Made by a program: the position numbers and the translations under genes. DNA of 48,003 bases from Bacteroidota bacterium. GTDB lineage: Bacteria > Bacteroidota > Bacteroidia > Bacteroidales > GCA-2748055. How positions within the stretch are numbered: the stretch's first letter is position 1; each line of letters begins with the position of its first letter. The stretch spans positions 1-48,003 of the forward strand of contig JAIFNN010000069.1 of the NCBI GenBank assembly GCA_020047715.1, in the 5' to 3' direction. Below, one piece after another: positions 9,440 to 19,172 of this stretch. The notes beneath the pieces are model-generated. The model saw only the letters and a list, made by a program, of their open reading frames with translations, did not search any database and had not been told where the DNA came from.

Positions 9440-10003
9440 TTACTCCCTGATAATTTTAAAAAGCCCGCCTTCGCCCAGTTTTATTATAGACGAAGGTGGG
9501 TTTTTTACCGTGTCGTCCTGCCTCCACTCAACAACATAATCCACCGAAGCCTTGATCTCTTCGCTGATCTCCGAAAATACCGATGGGGTTTTCTCCCCCG
9601 AGATATTAGCGGAGGATGATACCAATGGTTTTCCGAGTTTTTTTATTAACTCCCCACAGAACTCGTCGCTGGAAATGCGAATCCCGATGCTGCCATCCTC
9701 GGCAATCAGGTTCTTTGCAAGATTCCTGGCGCCGGGATAAATGATGGTTATTGGACGCACTGCAGCGTCGATAATCTCCCAGGCGATTTCGGGTACCTCC
9801 CTAACATAAGATTCGATTCGACCATTGTGGTCCACAAGTACCAGCATGCTTTTGCTGTCTTCCCGCTTTTTAATGGCGTAAATACGCGCAACGGCCTCGG
9901 CGTTGGTGGCGTCGCAGCCCAAGCCCCAAACGGTGTCGGTTGGGTAAAGTATCACTCCTCCTTTTTTTAGGACTTCAAGGGCTTTTGTAATATCCTCATT
10001 CAT
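9440..10003 (-). CDS. L-threonylcarbamoyladenylate synthase (Sua5/YciO/YrdC family)
   Basis: GGVILYPTDTVWGLGCDATN, KKREDSKSM, SSANISGEKTP. Confidence 0.93.
   Translation of the reverse strand: MNEDITKALEVLKKGGVILYPTDTVWGLGCDATNAEAVARIYAIKKREDSKSMLVLVDHNGRIESYVREVPEIAWEIIDAAVRPITIIYPGARNLAKNLIAEDGSIGIRISSDEFCGELIKKLGKPLVSSSANISGEKTPSVFSEISEEIKASVDYVVEWRQDDTVKNPPSSIIKLGEGGLFKIIRE
9464..9506 (+). terminator. Intrinsic terminator lying inside the 3' coding end of the convergent YrdC-family gene
   Basis: CCCGCCTTCG-N17-CGAAGGTGGG-TTTTTT; one G-T pair in the stem. Confidence 0.6.
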
Positions 10004-11120
10004 TTGTCAAGATTTTTTTGTAAAGCTTCATCATCTCTTTGGCTGTGCGGTCTTCCCGGAAATATGCCGCATGCTCCAGTCCCTCCGAAACCATACTGCT
10101 TTTCAAATCGGGATTACGGAGCACACGGTTTATCGATTCTGCAATTTCTTCAGTATTCATCGGATTCACGTATATCGATCCTCTTCCCCCGGTTTCCTCC
10201 ATGCAGCCGCCTGTGCCGGCTATCACCGGAATACCCGAATTCAGTGCCTCCAATATCGGGATCCCAAATCCCTCGAAAGAAGAGGGGTACAGAAAAAGTT
10301 CTGCCATCTGGTAAATGCCGGGAAGTTCTTCCTGCTCCAGGTTTTTAAGAAAATAGATTCCCTTCAGTTTATTCTGCTCAATATAGGTTTTGACTTTTTC
10401 ATAATAGGGGGTCTGTCGGCCTACAACAACCAAGGGAATCGTGATTTTAAACTCATGCATTGCTTTGACGAGTTGAAGCAGATTTTTTCTCTCTTCAATG
10501 GTTCCAACATAGAGCATGTATTCCCGGGGGAGTGAATGCTTGGTGCGAATGTGGTTTTTCGTATCCTGGCTTGCTTTTTCGTAGTAAAGGGGACTGCATC
10601 CCTGGTAAATGACATGGATTTTTTCAGGGGAGATATTCAAGAAATTTACAATGTCGGCTTTTGTCTGCTCACTGATGGCTACAACAGCATCGGCCATATT
10701 GCAGCTCTGCTGAAATTTGTTGCGGTATATAACCCTGTCGGCTCTTTTGTACAAATTCGGGTAACGAAGAAATATCAGGTCATGAATGGTTACAACCGAG
10801 CGCGCATTACTTTTCTTAATGTCCATCGGGAGCTCGTTTGAAAGTCCGTGGAAGATATGAATGTCTTGTTTTGCAATGCTTCTCCCCATATAGAAAGAGC
10901 GCCAAAGCGAGGGGAATTTTTTGAAGGGGAAAGTATTTGGATACCGGGTAGTGGAGTTTAACGGGGGAAATGCCTTGAAACTGGTTTTATCTTTTGGTGA
11001 AAAAAGAACATATTCGTTTTCCGGAAAAAGTTCGCATAGTTGTGAAATAAGAGTCCGGCTATAGTTCCCCAGCCCGCTGTGGTTGAAAAATGCTCTTTTT
11101 GCATCAAAGCCGATTCTCAT
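9996..11120 (-). CDS. Glycosyltransferase family 4 (group 1)
   Basis: MRIGFDAKRAFFNHSGLGNYSRTL...YVGTIEERKNL...PSSFEGFGIPILEALNSGIPVI. Confidence 0.93.
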   Translation of the reverse strand: MRIGFDAKRAFFNHSGLGNYSRTLISQLCELFPENEYVLFSPKDKTSFKAFPPLNSTTRYPNTFPFKKFPSLWRSFYMGRSIAKQDIHIFHGLSNELPMDIKKSNARSVVTIHDLIFLRYPNLYKRADRVIYRNKFQQSCNMADAVVAISEQTKADIVNFLNISPEKIHVIYQGCSPLYYEKASQDTKNHIRTKHSLPREYMLYVGTIEERKNLLQLVKAMHEFKITIPLVVVGRQTPYYEKVKTYIEQNKLKGIYFLKNLEQEELPGIYQMAELFLYPSSFEGFGIPILEALNSGIPVIAGTGGCMEETGGRGSIYVNPMNTEEIAESINRVLRNPDLKSSMVSEGLEHAAYFREDRTAKEMMKLYKKILTNE

Positions 11121-11130
11121 GTTATCCGGA

Positions 11131-11949
11131 TTATACAGCTACATTATATTCGCGCAGGGCTTGATTCAGTGATGTTTTCAAGTCGGTTGAAGGTTTTCGT
11201 GTGCCGATGATCAAAGCACAGGGCACCTGAAATGTCCCTGCAGGAAATTCGCGGGTGTATGAGCCGGGAATCACTACGGAACGCGGGGGCACAATACCTT
11301 TGTATTCGATGGGAGCGCTGCCGGTCACATCGATTACCTTGGTGGAGTTTGTAATTACAACATTGGCGCCCAAAACAGCTTCCGCACCGATCCTGGCACC
11401 TTCCACAACGATGCACCTCGAACCGATAAAGCAATTGTCTTCAATAATTACCGGAGCAGCCTGAACCGGTTCCAGAACGCCGCCGATCCCAACTCCCCCG
11501 CTAAGATGAACATTTTTGCCTATCTGCGCACAGCTTCCAACCGTTGCCCAGGTGTCGACCATGGTTCCCTCATCCACATAGGCTCCGATATTCACGTACG
11601 AAGGCATCATGATTACTCCTTTTGCCAGGTAAGCGCCGTAACGGGCAATGGCGTGAGGCACAACGCGCACACCAAGCTTTTCGTAATTTTTTTTAAGGGG
11701 GATTTTATCGTGGAATTCGAAGGGGGGACATTCGATGGTCTCCATTTTTCGTATCGGGAAATACATGATTACAGCTTTCTTTACCCATTGATGAACCGTC
11801 CATTCCCCGTCGATTTTTTCGGCAACCCGTATTTTCCCCTGGTCGAGCAAGGCTATGGTGTCTTCAATTACTTTTCTTACCGTGGGATTTGAGAGGCTGT
11901 CTCGGTTTTCCCAGGCTTCTTCAACAATTTTTGAAAAATCTTCGAACAT
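11131..11949 (-). CDS. dapD: 2,3,4,5-tetrahydropyridine-2,6-dicarboxylate N-succinyltransferase
   Basis: Left-handed beta-helix hexapeptide repeats; YVNIGAYVDEGTMVDTWATVGSCAQIGKNVHLSGGVGIGGVLEP. Confidence 0.95.
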   Translation of the reverse strand: MFEDFSKIVEEAWENRDSLSNPTVRKVIEDTIALLDQGKIRVAEKIDGEWTVHQWVKKAVIMYFPIRKMETIECPPFEFHDKIPLKKNYEKLGVRVVPHAIARYGAYLAKGVIMMPSYVNIGAYVDEGTMVDTWATVGSCAQIGKNVHLSGGVGIGGVLEPVQAAPVIIEDNCFIGSRCIVVEGARIGAEAVLGANVVITNSTKVIDVTGSAPIEYKGIVPPRSVVIPGSYTREFPAGTFQVPCALIIGTRKPSTDLKTSLNQALREYNVAV

Positions 11950-12036
11950 GGATATCGGGTTTTAGGGCCGTAAAGGTACAATGAAAAATGATTAGGAAAA
12001 ATTCAAAACTTATGAATAAATTGCGAAAAAAAATTC

Positions 12037-14088
12037 ATGGATTCATTGTTCGGTATTTCCTTGCCAATTCAGGATCCTGTAACAGTATTTTTACTGATAC
12101 TTGTTTTTTTTCTTTTCTCGCCCATTTTTGCCCGCAGGCTTAAAATGCCAGGGATTATAGGGCTTATATTATCCGGGATACTCCTTGGCCCCTTTGGTTT
12201 TAACTTGATTTCGCAAGATATTGGTATTACCATGTTCGGTACCGTAGGGCTCTTATACCTTATGTTCCTGACCGGTTTGGAGATTAACCTAATTGAACTG
12301 TCAAGGTTTCGTACCCATGGAATTGTATTTGGTATCCTTACTTTTCTTATCCCCTTGTTGTTGGGAATACTTATCATTTATTATCTTTTGGGCTTGCCTT
12401 TCAAAACAGCGCTTTTGTTTTCAAGCATTTTCTCAACCCATACTCTTATTTCCTACCCAATCATCAGCAGATATGGAATTACTCAGATAAAAATAGTTGG
12501 GATCACCATTGGGGGAACAATTATTACCGATACAGCTGTTTTGTTGCTATTAACGATTATTGCCTCATCAACTCATGGCGACGTTGGCTGGATGTTTTCT
12601 TTGAAGCTGATACTGTATTTCATCATACTAATCGGCTTCACGCTATTTCTGCTGCCAATTGCCGGAAGGTGGCTTTTGGCTCGTTTACAGGGTGAGAGCG
12701 GCTATCAGTTTACTGCCGTTATTATGATGGTTTTCTTTGCTGGTTTCCTTGCTAAAATGCTTGATATTGAACCGATTATCGGTGCGTTTTTTGCCGGATT
12801 AGCGTTGAATAAGCTTATTCCGCAGAAATCTCCATTGATGAACAGAATCGTGTTTATTGGAAATAATCTGTTTATCCCGTTCTTTCTGCTGAGCGTTGGC
12901 ATGCTGATCGATTTGTCGGCTCTGCTGGCTGGTCCGGCAGTCTTGCTGGTTGCTTTAATCATTATTGCCGCTGCCGTCTTCAGTAAGTATCTTGCCAGCT
13001 ACTTGATGCAACTGATTTTTGGATATTCTGTAATCGAGCGCAACCTCATGTTCGGCCTTAGCACCTCCCATGCGGCTGCCACAATTGCCGTAGTGCTTGT
13101 GGGATACCAACTTAAGCTCTTCGACTCTGACCTGATGAATGTGGCAATTTTACTGATCCTCGTCTCATGCCTTATAGGATCTGTGGTTACCGAAAAGGCC
13201 GCTCGTAAATTATCCCTACTCTACAAACAAGATGACAAACACGAGGATTATCAGCGGCCGGAGCGAATACTGGTTCCTCTTGCAAACCCCGGCACCCTCG
13301 ATTTTTTAATGAGTTTTGCTTTCACTGTGAAGAAATCCGGATCGCGCGAGCCAATTTATCCCCTTACGGTTCTTCAGGATGACGGAAGCGCTCCCCAGAA
13401 AATAATCCAGTTTAACAGGAGCCTCGAAAAGTATCAGATCGAAGCCGCCTCCACGGAGGAAGTTGTGAGCCCGATGGTGAGGATTGAAATTTCAGCAGTC
13501 GACGGCATTCTCCGGGCCATCAAGGAAAAAATGATCACCAAAATAATAATCGGCTGGAATGTAAAAGTTACTGCGAGCAATCTGATTCTGGGCTCGCTCC
13601 TCGAAAAGCTTATCGAAAAGGCCGATAAGATGCTGATGATCGTAAATGTCGATAAGCCCCTTGAAACCTTCAGGTCAATTAAAATATTCATTGCCCCTGA
13701 AGTGCACAACGAACCCGGCTTCGACGACTGCATCAATACGCTTGTTTCTTTTTCAGGGAGATTAAAAAAAGAGACATCGTTTTACTGTGAGGTGCAAACC
13801 GAAAACTACCTGGAGGCCCAAATCAAAAAGCAGCTTTTTGATAATCAGGGATACAGAATAGTTGACTTTAACGACTGGAGTAATTTCAACGATTATTCTA
13901 AGACACTTCAGGCCGATGAGCTTCTGGTTTTTGTGAATTCGCGACCTAAATCCTTTTCTTATAACGCTTCTCTCGATAACATCCCCAGGGTGCTCAGCCG
14001 TTTTTACAAGGATCACAGTTTCGTGCTCGTTTATCCTGAGGACCCTGTTCAGATTGTCGATTCGCTGAGCAGCAGGCTGGGTACCTGA
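12037..14088 (+). CDS. CPA2-family Na+/H+ (cation:proton) antiporter with C-terminal USP-like region
   Basis: Multiple TM segments; LKMPGIIGLILSGILLGPFGFNL; EPIIGAFFAGLALNKLIP. Confidence 0.9.
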   Translation: MDSLFGISLPIQDPVTVFLLILVFFLFSPIFARRLKMPGIIGLILSGILLGPFGFNLISQDIGITMFGTVGLLYLMFLTGLEINLIELSRFRTHGIVFGILTFLIPLLLGILIIYYLLGLPFKTALLFSSIFSTHTLISYPIISRYGITQIKIVGITIGGTIITDTAVLLLLTIIASSTHGDVGWMFSLKLILYFIILIGFTLFLLPIAGRWLLARLQGESGYQFTAVIMMVFFAGFLAKMLDIEPIIGAFFAGLALNKLIPQKSPLMNRIVFIGNNLFIPFFLLSVGMLIDLSALLAGPAVLLVALIIIAAAVFSKYLASYLMQLIFGYSVIERNLMFGLSTSHAAATIAVVLVGYQLKLFDSDLMNVAILLILVSCLIGSVVTEKAARKLSLLYKQDDKHEDYQRPERILVPLANPGTLDFLMSFAFTVKKSGSREPIYPLTVLQDDGSAPQKIIQFNRSLEKYQIEAASTEEVVSPMVRIEISAVDGILRAIKEKMITKIIIGWNVKVTASNLILGSLLEKLIEKADKMLMIVNVDKPLETFRSIKIFIAPEVHNEPGFDDCINTLVSFSGRLKKETSFYCEVQTENYLEAQIKKQLFDNQGYRIVDFNDWSNFNDYSKTLQADELLVFVNSRPKSFSYNASLDNIPRVLSRFYKDHSFVLVYPEDPVQIVDSLSSRLGT

Positions 14089-14124
14089 AGGATACAGCCG
14101 GATTTAGTTTTCAATATGGATTCC

Positions 14125-14949
14125 CTACTGTGCAAACAGCTTTCTAAGACTAAGAAAAAGTCGCATTAGCAGGTAAATGCACACCAGGCTGAATATTATG
14201 GTTGCCCCGCTTGGAATGTTGAGGAAGTAGGAAATAACCAGTCCGCAAAGCGATCCCGCAAAACCAATGAGAATTGAAAGGAATATTATCTTCTTGTAAT
14301 CTTTGGTTATGAGATTTGCGGCGTTTTGGGGAATGGTAAGCATCGACAGCAAAAGGATGATTCCAACCAGCTTAATGTTAAAAACAATTGTGAGCGATAC
14401 CAGCGCCATGAGGCTGTAATTGATAAATCCCACATGCAGGTTCAGGGATGAGGCATACTCCTGGTCGAAGGAGATATACTGAATCCTTCGGAAGAAAAAC
14501 GAAAAGAACAGGATTATAACAAGGGTTAGGGCAAACAGCATATAAAGATCGGAAGAGTTAACCGTAAGGATGCTCCCGAAAAGATAGGTCATCAGGTTAG
14601 GGGCGTATCCTGGGGTAAGGTAGATAAATATCACCCCAATGGCCATCCCGAGCGACCACACCATGGCAATTACCGAGTCGTTGCGGATGTTCCCCTTGCG
14701 GGTGAAATACTCGATTCCGAGACCGGAAAGGACCGAGAACATTGCCGCTCCCCAAACGGGGTTGAAGCCAAGAAAATACCCGATTCCAATTCCTCCAAAA
14801 GAGGTGTGGGTAATACCTCCGCTTATAAAAACGATTCGTCTGGAAACAACATAGGTGCCCGTTATACCACAGCTTATTGCCGCCAAAAGGGAAGCCAGAA
14901 TTGCATTGGTGAAATACTGGTAATGAATTAATTCGAAAATACCTTCCAT
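14125..14949 (-). CDS. znuB: Metal (zinc) ABC transporter permease
   Basis: ABC-3 family pattern SCGITGTYVVSRRIVFISGGITHTSFGGIGIGY. Confidence 0.88.
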   Translation of the reverse strand: MEGIFELIHYQYFTNAILASLLAAISCGITGTYVVSRRIVFISGGITHTSFGGIGIGYFLGFNPVWGAAMFSVLSGLGIEYFTRKGNIRNDSVIAMVWSLGMAIGVIFIYLTPGYAPNLMTYLFGSILTVNSSDLYMLFALTLVIILFFSFFFRRIQYISFDQEYASSLNLHVGFINYSLMALVSLTIVFNIKLVGIILLLSMLTIPQNAANLITKDYKKIIFLSILIGFAGSLCGLVISYFLNIPSGATIIFSLVCIYLLMRLFLSLRKLFAQ

Positions 14950-15713
14950 TATTTGGGTTTTATATGTTCCTGCAAAACTCTGTGGGGCACCGGTCCATGG
15001 GCAATTATATCGATCGGGCAGTTATATACATTCAATTCCTCGGCATTGATTTCGTTTGAAGGATGATAGTGGAGACTCCCGTTCACGCATGCAATGGTTT
15101 TGATATAGCTCGAAATGGTGCCGATATCATGCGAAACCAGCAGGATTGCAATATTTTTATTCAGTTCTTTCAGGGTCTCGTACAGCTCAAACTCTGCCCG
15201 GTTATCAACATAGGTGCTGGGCTCGTCGAGAATGAGCAGGCGGGGATTGGATATTACGGCCCTTGCCAGGAAAACCCGCTGCAGTTGTCCACCGGAAAGT
15301 TCGCCTACCGGGTTTTGGGAAATGCTGCCAAGACCTGATTTCTCAAGCAACTCGTCGGCTTTCTTTTTATCTGCGGATGAGAACCTGAAAATAAGCGGCT
15401 TTTGGGAGGTCAGGCCGGAAAGCACTACCTCCCTTACGGAAATGGGGAATTTCTTGTCGATTAGATTTTGCTGCGGAAGGTAACCGATGTATTTTTGGAA
15501 ATCATTTGGTTTTCCGGGAAAGTGATAAACAATTTTGCCATGTAAGGGTTTTATTACCCCCAAAACAGCTTTCATCAGCGTGGTTTTCCCCCCTCCGTTC
15601 GGGCCAATGATCCCAATAAAATCGGTATCGTGTACCTGGAAATTGATTTTCTTCAGAACGAGGTTATCGTCGTACCCGGCATCCAGATTTTTTATCTCAA
15701 GTATTTTGCTCAT
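14949..15713 (-). CDS. znuC: Metal (zinc) ABC transporter ATP-binding protein
   Basis: Walker A GPNGGGKTT, LSGGQLQRVFLARA, LLILDEPST; start set at MSKILEIKN. Confidence 0.9.
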   Translation of the reverse strand: MSKILEIKNLDAGYDDNLVLKKINFQVHDTDFIGIIGPNGGGKTTLMKAVLGVIKPLHGKIVYHFPGKPNDFQKYIGYLPQQNLIDKKFPISVREVVLSGLTSQKPLIFRFSSADKKKADELLEKSGLGSISQNPVGELSGGQLQRVFLARAVISNPRLLILDEPSTYVDNRAEFELYETLKELNKNIAILLVSHDIGTISSYIKTIACVNGSLHYHPSNEINAEELNVYNCPIDIIAHGPVPHRVLQEHIKPK

Positions 15714-15863
15714 TCCTAGTATAAGTCGTTTATCGCATTTATTCTTCAAAACCTTAGTTCAACATCCCGAATGGAATCTTTTTTTGCCTTTTCTCAGACC
15801 TGCTCTTATTTTCGAAACAGCCCTGGACAAAGCATTTCGCTAATCCCCATGGGATCTGAAACA

Positions 15864-16745
15864 CTATTTATTTGCCAGCAGATGGTTAAGTATTTCAATC
15901 ATTTGTTCTTTCCATTGTTCGTCCATAGGGTCGATCGGGATTATCTCTGCATTGATTTCTTTTGCCAGTGAACGAGAGTTGTCGAGGCTGAACTGTTTCT
16001 GGACAAAAATGAATCCTATTTTTTTTTCTTTTGCCAGATCGATTATAGCCTTGATATGCGCGGGAGGGGGCTCTTTCCCTTCAAATTCAAGAACGATTTG
16101 TTCCATGCCATAATCCCTTGCCAGATAGGCGAGGGCCGGGTGATATATAATAAAACTCCGTCCTTTCAATTTGTCGGCGTTTAGGTTGTAAAGCGCCTGT
16201 ACACTATCAATCGTCATCATAAAGGAATTGTAGTTCGACCTGAAAACGGCTGAGTCTGAAGGATAGATTTTGTTCAGGGACTTCAGGATGTTTGTGGCGA
16301 TGATTTTTACATTCCCCGGCGACATCCATGTATGCGGGTCGATTCCTGTCTCATTTTCCTCTGAATGAATATGCCCGGCTTCTTCGTGGTGTTCGCATTC
16401 GCCTGCAATCAGGTCAATTCCTTCTGAAAGGTCGAAAAGCTGCATCTCCGGGTTTACTCCCCCGAAACGAGGCATCCAGGCTAGCTCAAAATCGAGATGG
16501 CCAATTTTAAGATAGGCCTGAGAATTCACTAAAAGATTCATTTGCCTTGCGGTAGGCTCATAGCTCGAATGCGAAGCCCCGGGCGGGATCATCACATTTA
16601 CCTTAATCCCCTCTCCGGCAATAGCCTCCACGAAGTATTTCTGGGGGAGTACACTAACCGAGACCGCCTTGGCGGGTTTGATTGGAGCGGGACTGTTGCA
16701 CGAAGATAATGTGAAAATAAGGGCGGGTATAAAAAAGATTCTCAT
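15864..16745 (-). CDS. znuA: Metal (zinc) ABC transporter substrate-binding lipoprotein
   Basis: Lipobox FTLSSCNS; GIDPHTWMSPGNVKI; His-rich loop CEHHEEAGHIHSEE. Confidence 0.9.
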   Translation of the reverse strand: MRIFFIPALIFTLSSCNSPAPIKPAKAVSVSVLPQKYFVEAIAGEGIKVNVMIPPGASHSSYEPTARQMNLLVNSQAYLKIGHLDFELAWMPRFGGVNPEMQLFDLSEGIDLIAGECEHHEEAGHIHSEENETGIDPHTWMSPGNVKIIATNILKSLNKIYPSDSAVFRSNYNSFMMTIDSVQALYNLNADKLKGRSFIIYHPALAYLARDYGMEQIVLEFEGKEPPPAHIKAIIDLAKEKKIGFIFVQKQFSLDNSRSLAKEINAEIIPIDPMDEQWKEQMIEILNHLLANK

Positions 16746-16758
16746 TGATTTTGGTTTT

Positions 16759-17115
16759 TTAAGAGTTATGACTGTTGCCATCATGATGATGACCGCTATG
16801 TTTAGCTTTATTCTTAAGGTTCGCTAAGGAGGTCCCTTTTTCGGGGACGGGATCAAAACCGTGTCCGCCCCAGGGATTGCAGCGGACAATCCGGTATATT
16901 CCAAGTATCAAACCTTTTATGGGTCCATGGACTTTTAGCGCCCCGATGGCATACTGGGAGCAGGAGGGGTTAAAACGGCACGAGTTGGGGAGCAGGGGGG
17001 ATATCGAAAGCTGATAGAATTTCACAAGCAGTATGAATATCCCGGTAAAAAACCAGGAAATCCCTTTGGAAAGAGGGTTTTCAAAAAGCAGGGAAATTAT
17101 TCTAGTCTTGTTCAT
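16759..17115 (-). CDS. yidD: Membrane protein insertion efficiency factor YidD with His-rich C-terminal tail
   Basis: [28 protein letters not shown]...[14 protein letters not shown]; tail [14 protein letters not shown]. Confidence 0.95.
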   Translation of the reverse strand: MNKTRIISLLFENPLSKGISWFFTGIFILLVKFYQLSISPLLPNSCRFNPSCSQYAIGALKVHGPIKGLILGIYRIVRCNPWGGHGFDPVPEKGTSLANLKNKAKHSGHHHDGNSHNS

Positions 17116-17518
17116 TTAGGCAGTTTTTGCATATTCCAAAAATGATGAACTGGTTCTCCAGTTTTGTGAAACCCTCAGGGAGTTTGTAATCATCTACCGA
17201 AAGCTCTTCCATGCAGAAAGTGGTGTTGCATCTTCTGCATTCAAAATGCACATGGTCGGATTTTTTCCCGTCTTTGTTTTTCCCACTTGCAAGTTTGTAC
17301 TTAACAGCCTCGGCTGATAATATCCGGTGGACAATCTTTTTTTCCACGAGGGAATTGAGGTTTCGGTATACGGTCGTCCGATTGCAACTCCCGTTCATCA
17401 GGTATTCCAACTCTTTTTCGCTGATAGCCTGTTTGCAGTTTGAAAGTATGCTCAACAATTCTATCCTGTGGGAGGTGAGGCTAAGTTTACTGCTCTTTAG
17501 TATCTCTTTGTGATCCAT
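17102..17518 (-). CDS. zur: Fur-family transcriptional regulator (likely Zur)
   Basis: [25 protein letters not shown]...[35 protein letters not shown] metal site; ATG at 17518; heads the znu operon. Confidence 0.87.
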   Translation of the reverse strand: MDHKEILKSSKLSLTSHRIELLSILSNCKQAISEKELEYLMNGSCNRTTVYRNLNSLVEKKIVHRILSAEAVKYKLASGKNKDGKKSDHVHFECRRCNTTFCMEELSVDDYKLPEGFTKLENQFIIFGICKNCLNEQD

Positions 17519-17527
17519 GATGTAATA

Positions 17528-17546
17528 TTTGCAACAGACTTGCAAA
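17528..17546. promoter_or_regulatory. Perfect inverted repeat TTTGCAA-CAGAC-TTGCAAA, candidate Zur/Fur operator
   Basis: 7-5-7 palindrome 10 nt upstream of zur, overlapping a minus-strand TAAATTTG box (17543-17550). Confidence 0.7.
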
Positions 17547-17787
17547 TTTAAGCATTCCCGGAAATTATTTAGACGTTTTCTATCTGTTTTTTTAAAAAGA
17601 TATCTCCATCTTTGTGCTCGGAAAAACGATCGGGTAACAGATTCAAACATTAAAAGCAAATTCTCTTACAGATTGTTCAAAATAATGGCAAATGAAACCC
17701 ATATGATTGGTTGCAGCTCAAAAGCAACCCTATAATAAAAAATCAGCTGTGGTTCAGTTATACCATTAAAATCAAAATTATTATATA

Positions 17788-19047
17788 ATGAATAAAAAAG
17801 TAATATCAGAACCAATGAAAGAAGCAGTTGCAATTTTATGCGCAGGGGGACCTGCTCCGGGAATAAACACAGTTATAAGTTCCGTTACGAAGATATTTCT
17901 TCAGAATGGCTTTCAGGTATTAGGCTTGAATGGCGGGTACAAATCCCTTTTTTCGGCTGAGCCTGCATTCGATTATCTCGATTTTGAGTATGCCGACCAG
18001 ATTTACAGCAGGGGAGGGTCAGCGCTTAAGATGAGCCGTTACAAACCAAAGGATGACGAGTTCAAAGTGGATTTCTTCCGCAGGAACAACGTTAAAATTC
18101 TCGTTACCATTGGGGGAGACGATACCGCATCCACAGCGAACCGTTTGGCTAAATATCTGGCCAGCCAGAAAATGGATGTGGCGAATATTCATGTTCCAAA
18201 AACAATCGACAACGATCTTCCGCTACCCGAGGGAACGCCCACATTCGGATATCATTCAGCCAAGGAAGAAGGAGTGAGGCTTGCGTCCACCATTTATGAG
18301 GACGCCCGCACCAGCGGTAACTGGTTTGTGGTATCCGCCATGGGTCGCGAAGCCGGGCATCTTGCATTCGGGATCGGTACAGCATGCCACTACCCGATGA
18401 TTATCATTCCCGAGATGTTTGACAAAACGAAAATCACCTTTGAGAAAATCACCAATCTGGTAATTTCTTCGATGGTTAAAAGGCGTTTGTTGGGTATTGA
18501 TTATGGGGTTGCGATTATTTCAGAAGGCGTTTTCCATTTTATGAGCGACGAGGAGATTATTGCTACCGGTATCAACTTCACCTACGATGATCACGGTCAT
18601 CCGGAGCTTGGTAATGTAAGCAAGTCGCACATATTCAATATGTTGGTTCAGCAAAAGTTAAAGACCCTGCGAATAAATGTAAAGAGCCGTCCCAACGAGA
18701 TGGGGTACGAACTTCGCTGCTGCAGGCCCATTGCTTATGATTTGAATTATGCCACCCGCTTGGGACTCGGTGTTTATAAGCTGTTTAGAAAGGGAGTTAC
18801 GGGTTGTATGGTTACAATTGATCGTGCCGGCGAGATCACTCCGCTTTTTCTCAAGGATGTTGAAGACGAAAATGGCAAGGTAAAGCCCCGACTGGTAAAC
18901 ATCAACGCCGAAAAGGTTCAGTTGATCTATCGTAACAATCTTCACTTCATTACCCCTGCGGATTATCGGGGAGCAAAGAAATTTGTTCAGAATCCTGAGG
19001 AGTTTGATTTTTACAAGATTCTTAACTGGAACGAAACCGAAAGCTAG
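17788..19047 (+). CDS. pfkA: 6-phosphofructokinase family, GGDD/PKTIDND type
   Basis: CAGGPAPGINTVI, TIGGDDTASTA, PKTIDNDLPLP. Confidence 0.93.
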   Translation: MNKKVISEPMKEAVAILCAGGPAPGINTVISSVTKIFLQNGFQVLGLNGGYKSLFSAEPAFDYLDFEYADQIYSRGGSALKMSRYKPKDDEFKVDFFRRNNVKILVTIGGDDTASTANRLAKYLASQKMDVANIHVPKTIDNDLPLPEGTPTFGYHSAKEEGVRLASTIYEDARTSGNWFVVSAMGREAGHLAFGIGTACHYPMIIIPEMFDKTKITFEKITNLVISSMVKRRLLGIDYGVAIISEGVFHFMSDEEIIATGINFTYDDHGHPELGNVSKSHIFNMLVQQKLKTLRINVKSRPNEMGYELRCCRPIAYDLNYATRLGLGVYKLFRKGVTGCMVTIDRAGEITPLFLKDVEDENGKVKPRLVNINAEKVQLIYRNNLHFITPADYRGAKKFVQNPEEFDFYKILNWNETES

Positions 19048-19055
19048 TTTTTCTT

Positions 19056-19086
19056 AAAGCCGCCTCAACCCGAGGCGGCTTTTTTA
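19056..19086 (+). terminator. Intrinsic terminator
   Basis: AGCCGCCTC-AACCC-GAGGCGGCT-TTTTT. Confidence 0.92.
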
Positions 19087-19172
19087 TGAATTGTTGTTTT
19101 GACTCTCGATTGCTTTTCTTCTCTTTTTATTGTATTTTTATGTCTCTCAACTGAAACATAAATCCAGAAATC

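Noticed and set aside
17709-17731. GGTTGC...GCAACC hairpin upstream of the first phosphofructokinase
   Set aside because: Short arms and no supporting promoter or terminator context.
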